Below are positions 57,026 through 64,000 of a DNA stretch of 64,000 bases, one piece after another. Position 1 is the first letter of the stretch; every line of letters starts with the position of its first letter. The notes beneath the pieces were generated by a model. The model did no database searches and was not told the DNA's origin. It worked only from the letters and a program-made list of their open reading frames with translations. Source of the stretch: Pigmentiphaga sp. NML030171 (GTDB lineage: Bacteria; Pseudomonadota; Gammaproteobacteria; Burkholderiales; Burkholderiaceae_B); contig NZ_NINX01000051.1 of the NCBI RefSeq assembly GCF_002188635.1, forward strand, positions 124,001-188,000, in the 5' to 3' direction. The translations under genes and the position numbers were made by a program.

Positions 57026-57889
57026 TCAACGCGCCCAGCGCTTCTCGAAATCCCACACATCCCCGAAGCCGATCAGTTCGCAGAACTCCCTGAAATCGGC
57101 CATGGGAATGTCGGGCGACAGACTGGTGCCCGTCTCCTTGAGGTGGCGCAGCGCCTTTTCCATCGCCGCGGCCGCGACCAGGCTGGTCATGGCCGGAAAG
57201 ATCGCGAGCGAGAAACCAATTTCCTTGAGCACATGAGCCGGCAGGATCGGGGTCTTGCCGCCGTCGGCCATGTTGGCGATCATGGGCAGGTCGAAGGCCT
57301 CGCAAACGCGGCGCATTTCCTCTTCGCTCTGGGGGGCCTCGAAGAACAGGATATCGGCGCCGGCTTTCGCATAGGCTTCCATGCGGCGCATGGCGTCATC
57401 CACGCCCAGGCTGGCGCGCGCATCGGTGCGGGCGATGATGAGGAAGTTTTCCTTGTCTTGCCGGGCATCGCAGGCAACCTTGATCTTGTCGACCATGTCC
57501 TCGATCGGTACGCAACGCTTGTTGGGCGTATGGCCGCACTTCTTGGGAAACTCCTGGTCTTCCAGCTGGATGGCGGTGACGCCGGCTTCCTCGTAGCCGC
57601 GTACGGTGTGGTGCACATTGAGCAAGCCGCCATAGCCCGTATCCGCGTCGGCGATCAGTGCCGCCGAGGTCGTGCGCGTGATGGTGCGCATGCGATCCAC
57701 CATCTGGGTATAGGTGGCGATGCCGGCGTCCGGCAACCCCAGGTTGGAGGCCGTGAGCCAATAGCCCGAACCGTAGACGATGTCGAAACCGACCTTGGTG
57801 GTCATGATGGTGGCGATCATGTCCTGCACGCCCGGGATGACGATGAATTCGCCGCTGGAGAGTTTTTGTCTGAGAATCGGGTTGGCCAT
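57026..57889 (-). CDS. Isocitrate lyase/PEP mutase family C-C lyase
   Basis: 287-residue TIM-barrel enzyme. Metal and substrate sites: FDIVYGSGYWLTASNLGLPD (YGSG), ALIADADTGYGG (DxD Mg ligands), IQLEDQEFPKKCGH with the catalytic Cys of KKCGH, and LIIARTDARASLGVDDAMRR. KKCGH places it with 2-methylisocitrate lyase, 2,3-dimethylmalate lyase and oxaloacetate hydrolase rather than PEP mutase. In this operon it would cleave the malate-type product of the LeuCD-like hydratase to pyruvate plus an acid or aldehyde (inferred). GGAGG precedes ATG 57889. Confidence 0.88.
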   Translation of the reverse strand: MANPILRQKLSSGEFIVIPGVQDMIATIMTTKVGFDIVYGSGYWLTASNLGLPDAGIATYTQMVDRMRTITRTTSAALIADADTGYGGLLNVHHTVRGYEEAGVTAIQLEDQEFPKKCGHTPNKRCVPIEDMVDKIKVACDARQDKENFLIIARTDARASLGVDDAMRRMEAYAKAGADILFFEAPQSEEEMRRVCEAFDLPMIANMADGGKTPILPAHVLKEIGFSLAIFPAMTSLVAAAAMEKALRHLKETGTSLSPDIPMADFREFCELIGFGDVWDFEKRWAR

Positions 57890-57922
57890 GCGGCCTCCAC
57901 TAAGCGAAGAAAAGGGAACCAT

Positions 57923-58528
57923 TCAGTCCATGGACGCCAGCCAGGGCCGGTCGCGCTGGATACGCCCTTCATAGGCGCGCAGCGCCGCGTCGTGACGCAA
58001 TGTGCGGTCTATCTCGTCCTCGGCCGAAAGCAGTTGTTCCGCATGGCCGTCGGCCAGTGTGATCGGGATGGCGCCGCCATCCGGGAGCGTGAGAGTCCGC
58101 TGCGCCACCCTCAGGCGCAGCATGGGCTGGGCCGGCCCCGCCCATGCCCGTACCAGGCGTTCGTGGTCGGCCGGCGTCACCGTGGCAGGCACCAGGCCGT
58201 TCTTCACGCAGTTGTTGCGGAAGATATCGCCGAAGGAAAGGGCCACGACCGCCCGTACGCCATAGTCCGCCAACGCCCACACCGCATGTTCGCGCGACGA
58301 TCCGCAGCCGAAGTTGGAAAGCGCCACCAGCACGCTGGGCGGCTCGGCCTGTTCCATGAAGGCCACCTCGGGCCGGCCTTCGGCCCGCCAGTCGGCGAAA
58401 AGGTGCGCCCCCAGGCCCGTGCGGTGCACCGCGCGCAGGAAGCGGCCGGGAAACAGGGCGTCGGTATCGATATCGTCGCGCGGCAGCAGGACGGCGCGGC
58501 CGTGGACTTCCGCAATGACTGCTTTCAT
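57923..58528 (-). CDS. Aconitase-family hydratase, small (LeuD-like) subunit
   Basis: 201 residues. GRAVLLPRDDIDTDALFPGR (substrate-loop start), then VLVALSNFGCGSSREHAVWA (GxGSSREHA hallmark) and FGDIFRNNCVKNGLVPATV are LeuD-type swivel-domain blocks. Its start overlaps the large-subunit stop. It closes the active site of the partner below. The genuine leucine pathway gene is usually linked to leuB, which is absent, so a catabolic role is more likely. Confidence 0.9.
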   Translation of the reverse strand: MKAVIAEVHGRAVLLPRDDIDTDALFPGRFLRAVHRTGLGAHLFADWRAEGRPEVAFMEQAEPPSVLVALSNFGCGSSREHAVWALADYGVRAVVALSFGDIFRNNCVKNGLVPATVTPADHERLVRAWAGPAQPMLRLRVAQRTLTLPDGGAIPITLADGHAEQLLSAEDEIDRTLRHDAALRAYEGRIQRDRPWLASMD

Positions 58529-59928
58529 GCCAGGTACTCCCGGGGATCGGCCAGGCGGCCCCGAAGGGCGGATGCCGCCACCGCGGCGGGACTCATCAGG
58601 TGGGTGCGCCCCCCCTGCCCCTGCCGGTTCTCGAAATTGCGGTTGGAGGTGGATGCGCAGCGCTGGCCCGGCATCAGGCTGTCGCCGTTCATGCCTATGC
58701 ACATGGAACAGCCGGACTCTCGCCACTCGAAGCCGGCGTCGACGAAAACCTGCGCCAGGCCTTCGGTCTCGGCCGCGCGCCTGACGCTGGTCGAGCCCGG
58801 CACCACCAGCGCGCGCACGCCCGCGGCGACACGACGGCCGCGCACCACTTGCGCGGCGGCGCGCAGGTCTTCCAGGCGGCCGTTGGTGCACGAGCCGATG
58901 AAAGCCACGTCGATGGGCACCGAAGCGAGCGGCTGGCCGTGTTCGAGACCCATATAGGCCAGGCTCTCCCGCAGGCGGTCGCGGTCGGCGTCGTCCCTGG
59001 GCACGATCCCGTCGCCCACGCGGCCCGAGAACGGGGCGCTGTCGGCCGGCGTCGTGCCCCAGGTCACGAGCGGCATGATCCCGTCGGCGTCGAACTCGAC
59101 GTAACGGTCATAGTCGGCCGTCTCGTCGGTGCGCAGCGCGGCCCAGGCCTGTGCCGCCTGTTCGAAATGTTCGCGCGCCGCCCCCTGGACCCGTTCGCGC
59201 AGGTAGGCCAGCGTGATGGCGTCGGGCGCAATCAGGCCGAAGCGCGAGCCGGCCTCGATGGTCATGTTGCACAGCGTGAGCCGCGCCTCCATCGAGAGCG
59301 CCTGCACCAGCGGGCCCAGGTATTCGATGCCATGGCCGGTCCCGCCGCTGGTGCCGATGTGGTGGATCAGGGCCAGCGCGAGATCCTTGGCATAGACTCC
59401 CGCGGACAACTGCCCCGAGATCCGGACACCCATCGTCTTCGGCTTGCGCATCCAGAGGCTCTGGGTGCTCATCACATGGCCCACTTCCGAGGTGCCTATG
59501 CCCCAGGCCAGCGCCCCCAGCGCGCCCAGCGTGGCACTGTGCGAATCGCCGCAGACCACGGTGCTGCCCGGCAGCACGTAGCCCAGCTCCGGCGCGATGA
59601 CGTGCACGATGCCTTGCAGCGGATGGTCGAGGTCGAACAGGCGCATGCCCGTGCGCCGGGTATTGCGCCGCAGCGTGGCGATCTGCTCCCGGCTTTCCGC
59701 ATTGGGAATGTTCGACAGCCGGTCGGCCGTGGTGGGTACATTGTGGTCCTGCACCGCGATGTGCCGCCGCGGCGAACGCAGCGAGCGGCCGGCCTCGGCC
59801 ATGCTGGCGAAGGCTTGCGGGCTGGATACCTCCTGCACCAGATGCCGGTCGATATAGATCAGGTCTTCGCCGGAATCATTGCGGGCGACCGAGTGTTCCG
59901 CCCAGATCTTGTCGAATAGCGTGGTCAT
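58525..59928 (-). CDS. Aconitase-family hydratase, large (LeuC-like) subunit
   Basis: 467 residues with a [4Fe-4S] cluster: Cys in [18 protein letters not shown] and two in [64 protein letters not shown] and [19 protein letters not shown] also match isopropylmalate isomerase. With the small subunit it should add water to a substituted maleate (citraconate, dimethylmaleate or isopropylmaleate type). The start overlaps the HisD-like gene (ATGA). Confidence 0.9.
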   Translation of the reverse strand: MTTLFDKIWAEHSVARNDSGEDLIYIDRHLVQEVSSPQAFASMAEAGRSLRSPRRHIAVQDHNVPTTADRLSNIPNAESREQIATLRRNTRRTGMRLFDLDHPLQGIVHVIAPELGYVLPGSTVVCGDSHSATLGALGALAWGIGTSEVGHVMSTQSLWMRKPKTMGVRISGQLSAGVYAKDLALALIHHIGTSGGTGHGIEYLGPLVQALSMEARLTLCNMTIEAGSRFGLIAPDAITLAYLRERVQGAAREHFEQAAQAWAALRTDETADYDRYVEFDADGIMPLVTWGTTPADSAPFSGRVGDGIVPRDDADRDRLRESLAYMGLEHGQPLASVPIDVAFIGSCTNGRLEDLRAAAQVVRGRRVAAGVRALVVPGSTSVRRAAETEGLAQVFVDAGFEWRESGCSMCIGMNGDSLMPGQRCASTSNRNFENRQGQGGRTHLMSPAAVAASALRGRLADPREYLA

Positions 59929-61247
59929 GGCTGCGAGGCCGCCACTGGCTCGTACCACGGCAGTTCCGGCCGGTTGCCGTAGCGACGCACGCGGATGTTG
60001 GCCTGCTCGCCATGCCCCGCGAAATTCTCCATATGGCACAGGCGCGAGCAGTATTCGCCGATCTCGGCACTGGCCGCGTCGGTCGTCACGCGCTGGAAGG
60101 TGCAGGTCTTCAGGAACTTGCCGACCCACAAGCCGCCGGTGTAGCGCGCCGCCTTGTTGGTGGGCAACGTGTGGTTGGTGCCGATCACCTTGTCGCCGAA
60201 GGCGACGTTCGTGCGCGGCCCCAGGAACAGCGCGCCGTAGTTGGTCATGTTTTGCAGGAACCAGTCCGGATCGCGGGTCATCACCTGCACGTGCTCCGAG
60301 GCCAGCTCATCCGCCTTCTGCAGCATTTCTTCCCGCGTATCGCAGACGATGACCTCGCCGAACTCCGCCCACGAACGAGCCGCGATCTCGGCGGTGGGCA
60401 GGATCTTGAGCTGCCGTTCCACTTCGGCCATGGTGGCGTGCGCCAGCGCTTCGCTGTCGGTCAGCAGCACGGCCGGCGAAGTCGGCCCATGTTCCGCCTG
60501 TCCAAGCAGGTCGACCGCGCAGATTTCGCCATCCACCGACTCGTCCGCGATGACCAGCGTTTCGGTAGGGCCGGCAAACAGGTCGATTCCCACGCGGCCG
60601 AACAGCTGGCGCTTGGCTTCCGCCACGAACATGTTGCCCGGACCGACCAGCATGTCCACCGGTGCGATCGAAGACGTGCCGACCGCCATCGCCACCACGG
60701 CCTGCACGCCGCCCAGGACCAGGATCTCGTCCGCGCCCGCCATGTGCATCGCGGCGACGATGGCCGGGTGGGGTTCCCCGTGGAAAGGAGGCGCGGTAGC
60801 CACCACCCGCTTCACGCCCGCCACCTTCGCGGTCAGCACGCTCATGTGCGCCGACGCCAGCAGCGGATACTTGCCCCCGGGGATGTAGCAGCCGACCGCG
60901 TTGAGGGGAATATGGCGGTGCCCCAGGAAAACGCCGGGACGGGTCTCGACCTCCACGTCCAGCATGGATTCGCGCTGGATCCGGGCGAAGTTGCGCACCT
61001 GCGCCTGGGCGAAGCGGATGTCGTCCAGTTCGCCGGACGAGAGGCTCTTCATCGCCCGCTCGATGGCCGGCCGCGACAGGCGGAAGTCCTGCGGATCCCA
61101 GTTGTCGAATTTCCTGCTGTACTCGCGGACGGCCTCGTCGCCGCGAGCCTCGATGTCGCGGATGATGCCCTCGACGGTGTTGCGGACGGCGACGTCGTCG
61201 TTGGCACGGGCCTGGACATCACGGCCGCGCTTGAGATAGCGAATCAT
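59925..61247 (-). CDS. HisD-like alcohol dehydrogenase (sulfopropanediol dehydrogenase-like)
   Basis: 440-residue histidinol dehydrogenase homologue. Zinc ligands and catalytic residues are kept: [15 protein letters not shown] (Gln, His), ASEHVQVM (catalytic Glu-His), [20 protein letters not shown] (Asp) and [14 protein letters not shown] (His). [20 protein letters not shown] and [20 protein letters not shown] follow. The his operon is not near, and the N-terminus is like HpsN-type enzymes that oxidise a primary alcohol to a carboxylate in two steps. I infer oxidation of a hydroxymethyl group in this pathway. Confidence 0.88.
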   Translation of the reverse strand: MIRYLKRGRDVQARANDDVAVRNTVEGIIRDIEARGDEAVREYSRKFDNWDPQDFRLSRPAIERAMKSLSSGELDDIRFAQAQVRNFARIQRESMLDVEVETRPGVFLGHRHIPLNAVGCYIPGGKYPLLASAHMSVLTAKVAGVKRVVATAPPFHGEPHPAIVAAMHMAGADEILVLGGVQAVVAMAVGTSSIAPVDMLVGPGNMFVAEAKRQLFGRVGIDLFAGPTETLVIADESVDGEICAVDLLGQAEHGPTSPAVLLTDSEALAHATMAEVERQLKILPTAEIAARSWAEFGEVIVCDTREEMLQKADELASEHVQVMTRDPDWFLQNMTNYGALFLGPRTNVAFGDKVIGTNHTLPTNKAARYTGGLWVGKFLKTCTFQRVTTDAASAEIGEYCSRLCHMENFAGHGEQANIRVRRYGNRPELPWYEPVAASQP

Positions 61248-61265
61248 GGCGTCTCCTGATCGTGT

Positions 61266-62006
61266 TCAGTAGTGCGACAACAGGCGCCCCAGCCCCTGGA
61301 CCTTGTCCTGGATGCCGCACTGGCGCAGCGCGTGCCAGTACGTGGCCGTGTTGATCGCGATGACGGGCTTGTCCAGGAAGAGTTCGGCGGCGGCGGCCAG
61401 CCGGACCATGGAGAGATTGGTACCGAGTTGCACGATGGCGTCGACGTCATCGCCATTGAGCTCGTTTATCGCGTCGCGGCACATCTGGTCGGTGGTATGC
61501 GCGATCTGGACCGGGCTCGGGCGGCGCAGGCAGATGTCGCGCACGACCGTGAAGCCGCAGTCCTCGAAAAACTGCCGCGCTTCCGCATTCGCCACGGGGT
61601 AGTAGGGAGAAAGAAAGGCAATCCTGCGCGCGCCGTAGGCATTCAACGCTGCCTCCAGCGCGAACGAACCGCAGCTCACATCCACGCCCACGTGCTCGCG
61701 CATCTTTTCCAGATACGCCTGAGCCCCTTTCTTGCCCCCCCAGAACATTACCGCCGACATGCCCATGATCAGGTATTGCATCTCGCAGGTCTTGAGCACA
61801 CTGGCCGCCTGCATGGTGTTGCCCGAAATCGACTCCATCATGTGCACGAAGCTCTCGTCACTGTCGACCTTGAAGTCGGGAATCTCGATGCGGCTGTAGT
61901 GGTTGGTGACGCCTACCGGGCGCATGTCGTCGAAATCCGGTTGCACGATGGTATTGGTCGACGGCCCAATCACGCCGAACTTCATCCGATAACCCAGGTG
62001 ATCCAT
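61266..62006 (-). CDS. Asp/Glu racemase-superfamily protein (maleate isomerase-like) without active-site Cys pair
   Basis: 246 residues, the fold of maleate isomerase and arylmalonate decarboxylase: MKFGVIGPSTNTIVQPDFDD at the start, FALEAALNAYGARRIAFLSP, VVRDICLRRPSPVQI and AIVQLGTNLSMVRLAAAAEL. The two catalytic cysteines of maleate isomerase should fall near LIMGMSAVMFWGG and VQLGTNLS; Ser/Met and Gly are there instead. It may be a decarboxylase, an isomerase with other chemistry, or a binding protein. Its place between the amidohydrolase and the HisD-like dehydrogenase suggests a maleate-type intermediate. Confidence 0.82.
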   Translation of the reverse strand: MDHLGYRMKFGVIGPSTNTIVQPDFDDMRPVGVTNHYSRIEIPDFKVDSDESFVHMMESISGNTMQAASVLKTCEMQYLIMGMSAVMFWGGKKGAQAYLEKMREHVGVDVSCGSFALEAALNAYGARRIAFLSPYYPVANAEARQFFEDCGFTVVRDICLRRPSPVQIAHTTDQMCRDAINELNGDDVDAIVQLGTNLSMVRLAAAAELFLDKPVIAINTATYWHALRQCGIQDKVQGLGRLLSHY

Positions 62007-62016
62007 GGCTTGCTCC

Positions 62017-62631
62017 TCAAGAAAAAAGTGAAATCAGTTCGTCGCGATCCATCACGTCCGCATACTTCTGCCCCATGTCGAACAGGCTGGCCTGGTGCGG
62101 ACCCATCGCGCGGTCGCCCACGCAATCGGCCACCACCACGGTCAGGAAGTTGTGCTGCATGGCGTCAAGCGCAGTTGCGCGTACGCAGCCGCTGGTGGTG
62201 CAACCCACCACCACCGCGGTGTCCACGCCCTTGCCGCGCAGCCAGTCGGCCAGGCCTGTCGCGAAGAAAGCCGAGGCGCCCTGCTTGCGCACGATGTACT
62301 CGCCGGCGGTTGGCGCGAGCCCCGGGACGATCTGCGAACACTCGGCTGTTTCGGTAAATCGGGTCAGGCTCGGTGTCTTGCGGCAGAAAACGTTGTGATC
62401 GCTGCCATCCTCGGCATACACCATGCGCGCATGCGCGATTGGCCAGTTGCGCTGACGGAAGGCATGCAGCAGGCCTTGCGTGCGTTGCGCCGCCTCGCTC
62501 ACATGCGCGCCTCCCAACAGCGCCGGATCGACGAAACCGTTGATGAAATCGACCAGCACCAGCCCGCACTGGCGTCCCACGCCGCTTGCATGTCCCAGGC
62601 CCTGGCGCTGGTAGACATCCAGTTCATCCAT
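62017..62631 (-). CDS. Isochorismatase-family cysteine amidohydrolase (maleamate/N-carbamoylsarcosine type)
   Basis: 204 residues. The catalytic triad Asp28 (LVLVDFINGF), Lys116 (EYIVRKQGASAFFATGL) and Cys149 (VVGCTTSGCVRATALDA) is complete. GCTTSGCVRA resembles N-carbamoylsarcosine amidase and NicF maleamate amidohydrolase rather than isochorismatase proper. ATG 62631 follows GGGGAAGG. It lies between a flavin monooxygenase and a maleate-isomerase-like protein, as in pyridine catabolic clusters. Confidence 0.88.
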   Translation of the reverse strand: MDELDVYQRQGLGHASGVGRQCGLVLVDFINGFVDPALLGGAHVSEAAQRTQGLLHAFRQRNWPIAHARMVYAEDGSDHNVFCRKTPSLTRFTETAECSQIVPGLAPTAGEYIVRKQGASAFFATGLADWLRGKGVDTAVVVGCTTSGCVRATALDAMQHNFLTVVVADCVGDRAMGPHQASLFDMGQKYADVMDRDELISLFS

Positions 62632-62647
62632 GTCCTTCCCCTTCAGG

Positions 62648-63844
62648 TCACGCAATTTCCGCCGCGCGCTCCAGCGCGTCGAACATCGAGGTCTTGCGGA
62701 TATAGTCCAGCGACGCGACCGGGTCGGTCGCGGTGGCGCGCAGCTCATCGTGGATGCGGGAGCGCACGGCCTCGTCGCGTTCTTCGATCATCTTCTTGTT
62801 GCGCGCGGTGTTGGCGTTGATGTATTCGATGGCGACGGTGCGGCGCTGGCGTTCGTACAGGTCGAGCAGTTCGATGGGCGCGCGTCCGGCCAGGACCTCG
62901 ATCAGCTTGCCGGTCAGGTTGAAGGCGTCATGCACGCCGCCATTCATGCCCATGCCGCCCAGCGGGTTGTTGATGTGCGCGGAGTCTCCCGCCAGCAGTA
63001 CCCGACCCTTGCGAAACTGCGCGGCCACGCGCTGGTGCACCTTGTACAGCGTGCGATGAACGATCTGGTAGGGCCGCGGCTGGGGCAACAGGCCTTGCAG
63101 GCGTCGCTCGATGACGGCATCCGAGAGGACCCGCTCGTCGGACTCGTGCTCGGGCGTGGGAAACAGCACGCGCCACAGCGACGGCACCTTGAGCAGCACG
63201 CACCATTCCTCCGGATCCGAGATGTAGTTCACCAGTGACAGGTTCTCGAAGTGCTGCTCGAACGGGAACTGCGTCGACACCACCAGGAAACGCTCGGGAT
63301 AGGTGTAGCCCTCGAATTCGATGCCGACGCTGTTGCGCACCGCGCTCCAGGCGCCATCCGCGCCGATGAGAAAGTCGCCGCAGGCGGTCTCGATGCCGTC
63401 GGCCGTGCGCAATTGCACCGTGACGCCGCCTTCGTCCTGCTGCACCGACTCGACCGCGCAGCCGAACCGCACTCTGGCATTCGGATAACTGGCCAGTTTC
63501 TTGACCAGCTCGTCGTTCAGCTTCCACTGCTCGCATTGCAACCGGAAGGGATACTTGGTGCTGCCGGCCAGCCGAGCCAGATCGAACTCGGCGATCAGTC
63601 CCTTGCGACGGTCCCGCTGCTGGGTATAGCGCGCCTTCAGGCCGGCCTCGACCAGGGGGTCGGCAATACCGTAGCGATCGAGCATATCGAGCGTGGGCGG
63701 ATGAAAGGTCGAGGCACGCAGGTCCTCCATCACGCTGGCATTGCGCTCGAATAACTCAACTTCGATCCCGGCATCGGCCAGCACCATGGCACTGACCAGG
63801 CCCACCGGGCCGGCCCCGGCCACCAGAACTCTTGCTTTGGGCAT
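62648..63844 (-). CDS. FAD-dependent aromatic/heteroaromatic monooxygenase
   Basis: 398-residue group A flavoprotein hydroxylase. Dinucleotide site VLVAGAGPVGLVSAMVLADA, residues 6-25, the DG fingerprint FLIGADGAWSAVRNSVGI and the GD motif GRVLLAGDSAHINNPLGGMG, then MNGGVHDAFNLTGKLIEVL. This is the PHBH/PheA/NicC fold. NAD(P)H drives hydroxylation of an activated ring, or oxygenative ring cleavage as in MHPCO. First gene of the operon, behind its own promoter. Confidence 0.92.
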   Translation of the reverse strand: MPKARVLVAGAGPVGLVSAMVLADAGIEVELFERNASVMEDLRASTFHPPTLDMLDRYGIADPLVEAGLKARYTQQRDRRKGLIAEFDLARLAGSTKYPFRLQCEQWKLNDELVKKLASYPNARVRFGCAVESVQQDEGGVTVQLRTADGIETACGDFLIGADGAWSAVRNSVGIEFEGYTYPERFLVVSTQFPFEQHFENLSLVNYISDPEEWCVLLKVPSLWRVLFPTPEHESDERVLSDAVIERRLQGLLPQPRPYQIVHRTLYKVHQRVAAQFRKGRVLLAGDSAHINNPLGGMGMNGGVHDAFNLTGKLIEVLAGRAPIELLDLYERQRRTVAIEYINANTARNKKMIEERDEAVRSRIHDELRATATDPVASLDYIRKTSMFDALERAAEIA

Positions 63845-63856
63845 CTCTTTCTCGCT

Positions 63857-63866
63857 TTGTACACAA
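63857..63866. promoter_or_regulatory. Putative GntR-type operator of the catabolic operon
   Basis: TTGT-AC-ACAA, four-base inverted arms, 12 bases before the monooxygenase start and just downstream of the predicted -10. FadR/VanR-type GntR proteins recognise TTGTNNACAA-like or TnGTnnnACnA palindromes, and the convergent FCD-type regulator gene at 55121 would suit. Binding is inferred. Confidence 0.45.
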
Positions 63867-63876
63867 TCTGAGAAAA

Positions 63877-63905
63877 ATTATGAGCCAAAGAAAACCGCCA
63901 GTCCA
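63877..63905 (-). promoter_or_regulatory. Promoter of the eight-gene catabolic operon
   Basis: On the minus strand TGGACT (63900-63905) and CATAAT (63877-63882) are separated by 17 bases, with 4 of 6 and 5 of 6 matches to sigma-70 hexamers. The region 63845-64000 is clearly more AT-rich than the rest, with A/T runs up to the window edge and no gene. Confidence 0.55.
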
Positions 63906-64000
63906 GCGCTTAGTTCCTTTTCAAACTTTCCCGCCTATGCACCAATCAAGCGCAAACTGGCGAAAACAAACGCCAAAATGGTGAATTCGAAAATTTTCTC

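Noticed and set aside
58525-61247. Leucine and histidine biosynthesis genes (leuC, leuD, hisD)
   Set aside because: Family membership is clear, but the neighbours are a monooxygenase, amidohydrolase, lyase and ADH. No leuA/leuB or other his genes are present, so biosynthetic names would mislead.

Overview
The window is GC-rich, densely coded bacterial DNA. The gene set (box-type aerobic benzoyl-CoA pathway with a BoxR regulator, Liv-type ABC transporter, intracellular PHB depolymerase, cydDCABX, egtDB) suggests a betaproteobacterium of the Burkholderiales, most likely an Alcaligenaceae member close to Bordetella or Achromobacter. That placement is inferred from gene content and style; no rRNA is present. 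I see no tRNA, rRNA, CRISPR array, insertion sequence or phage gene. The region reads as chromosome.

Layout. 1-2.1 kb: the 5' part of a biosynthetic acetolactate synthase gene (minus strand, running off the left edge) divergent from an RDD membrane protein. 2.2-8 kb: a Fur-box-controlled TonB siderophore receptor, a long nested palindrome, a Sel1-repeat protein, a lipase-like hydrolase and an LpxH-like metallophosphoesterase. 8.1-10.6 kb: feoA-feoB plus a small Cys-rich partner gene, a ferrous iron uptake operon. 10.6-28.2 kb: aromatic catabolism. boxC-boxB-boxA, two crotonase genes and a MaoC hydratase run leftward. boxR lies between the two arms. The DUF4863 gene, boxD, a benzoate-CoA ligase, an alpha/beta hydrolase and a five-gene Liv-type transporter run rightward. 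Together they encode uptake, CoA activation, epoxidation, ring opening and beta-oxidation-like steps. 28.2-34.4 kb: pncB, panB, fdxA, a ferredoxin-NADP reductase, phaZ, an orphan rsxB/rnfB and nth.

34.4-42 kb is a sigma-54 island: an rpoN gene outside its usual context, two sigma-54 activator genes (one with and one without a receiver domain), several very small acidic, proline-rich or membrane protein genes, a phospholipase-D protein, and -24/-12 promoter matches in front of rpoN itself and two of the small genes. 42-47.5 kb holds an AsmA-like protein, egtB-egtD (ergothioneine) and an NAD-binding protein. 48-54.4 kb is a cydD-cydC-cydA-cydB-cydX cluster behind an FNR-type site.

55-63.9 kb is an eight-gene minus-strand catabolic operon with a convergent GntR regulator gene at its end: flavin monooxygenase, isochorismatase-type amidohydrolase, Asp/Glu-racemase-like protein, HisD-like dehydrogenase, LeuC/LeuD-like hydratase, isocitrate-lyase-family C-C lyase and iron-type alcohol dehydrogenase. 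The combination recalls pyridine/maleamate degradation joined to a substituted-maleate hydratase/lyase route. I know of no described pathway with exactly this set, so it is the best candidate here for an undescribed system.

Five copies of a dispersed hairpin repeat sit directly 3' of stop codons, always in the orientation of the upstream gene. Their stems differ by compensating changes.
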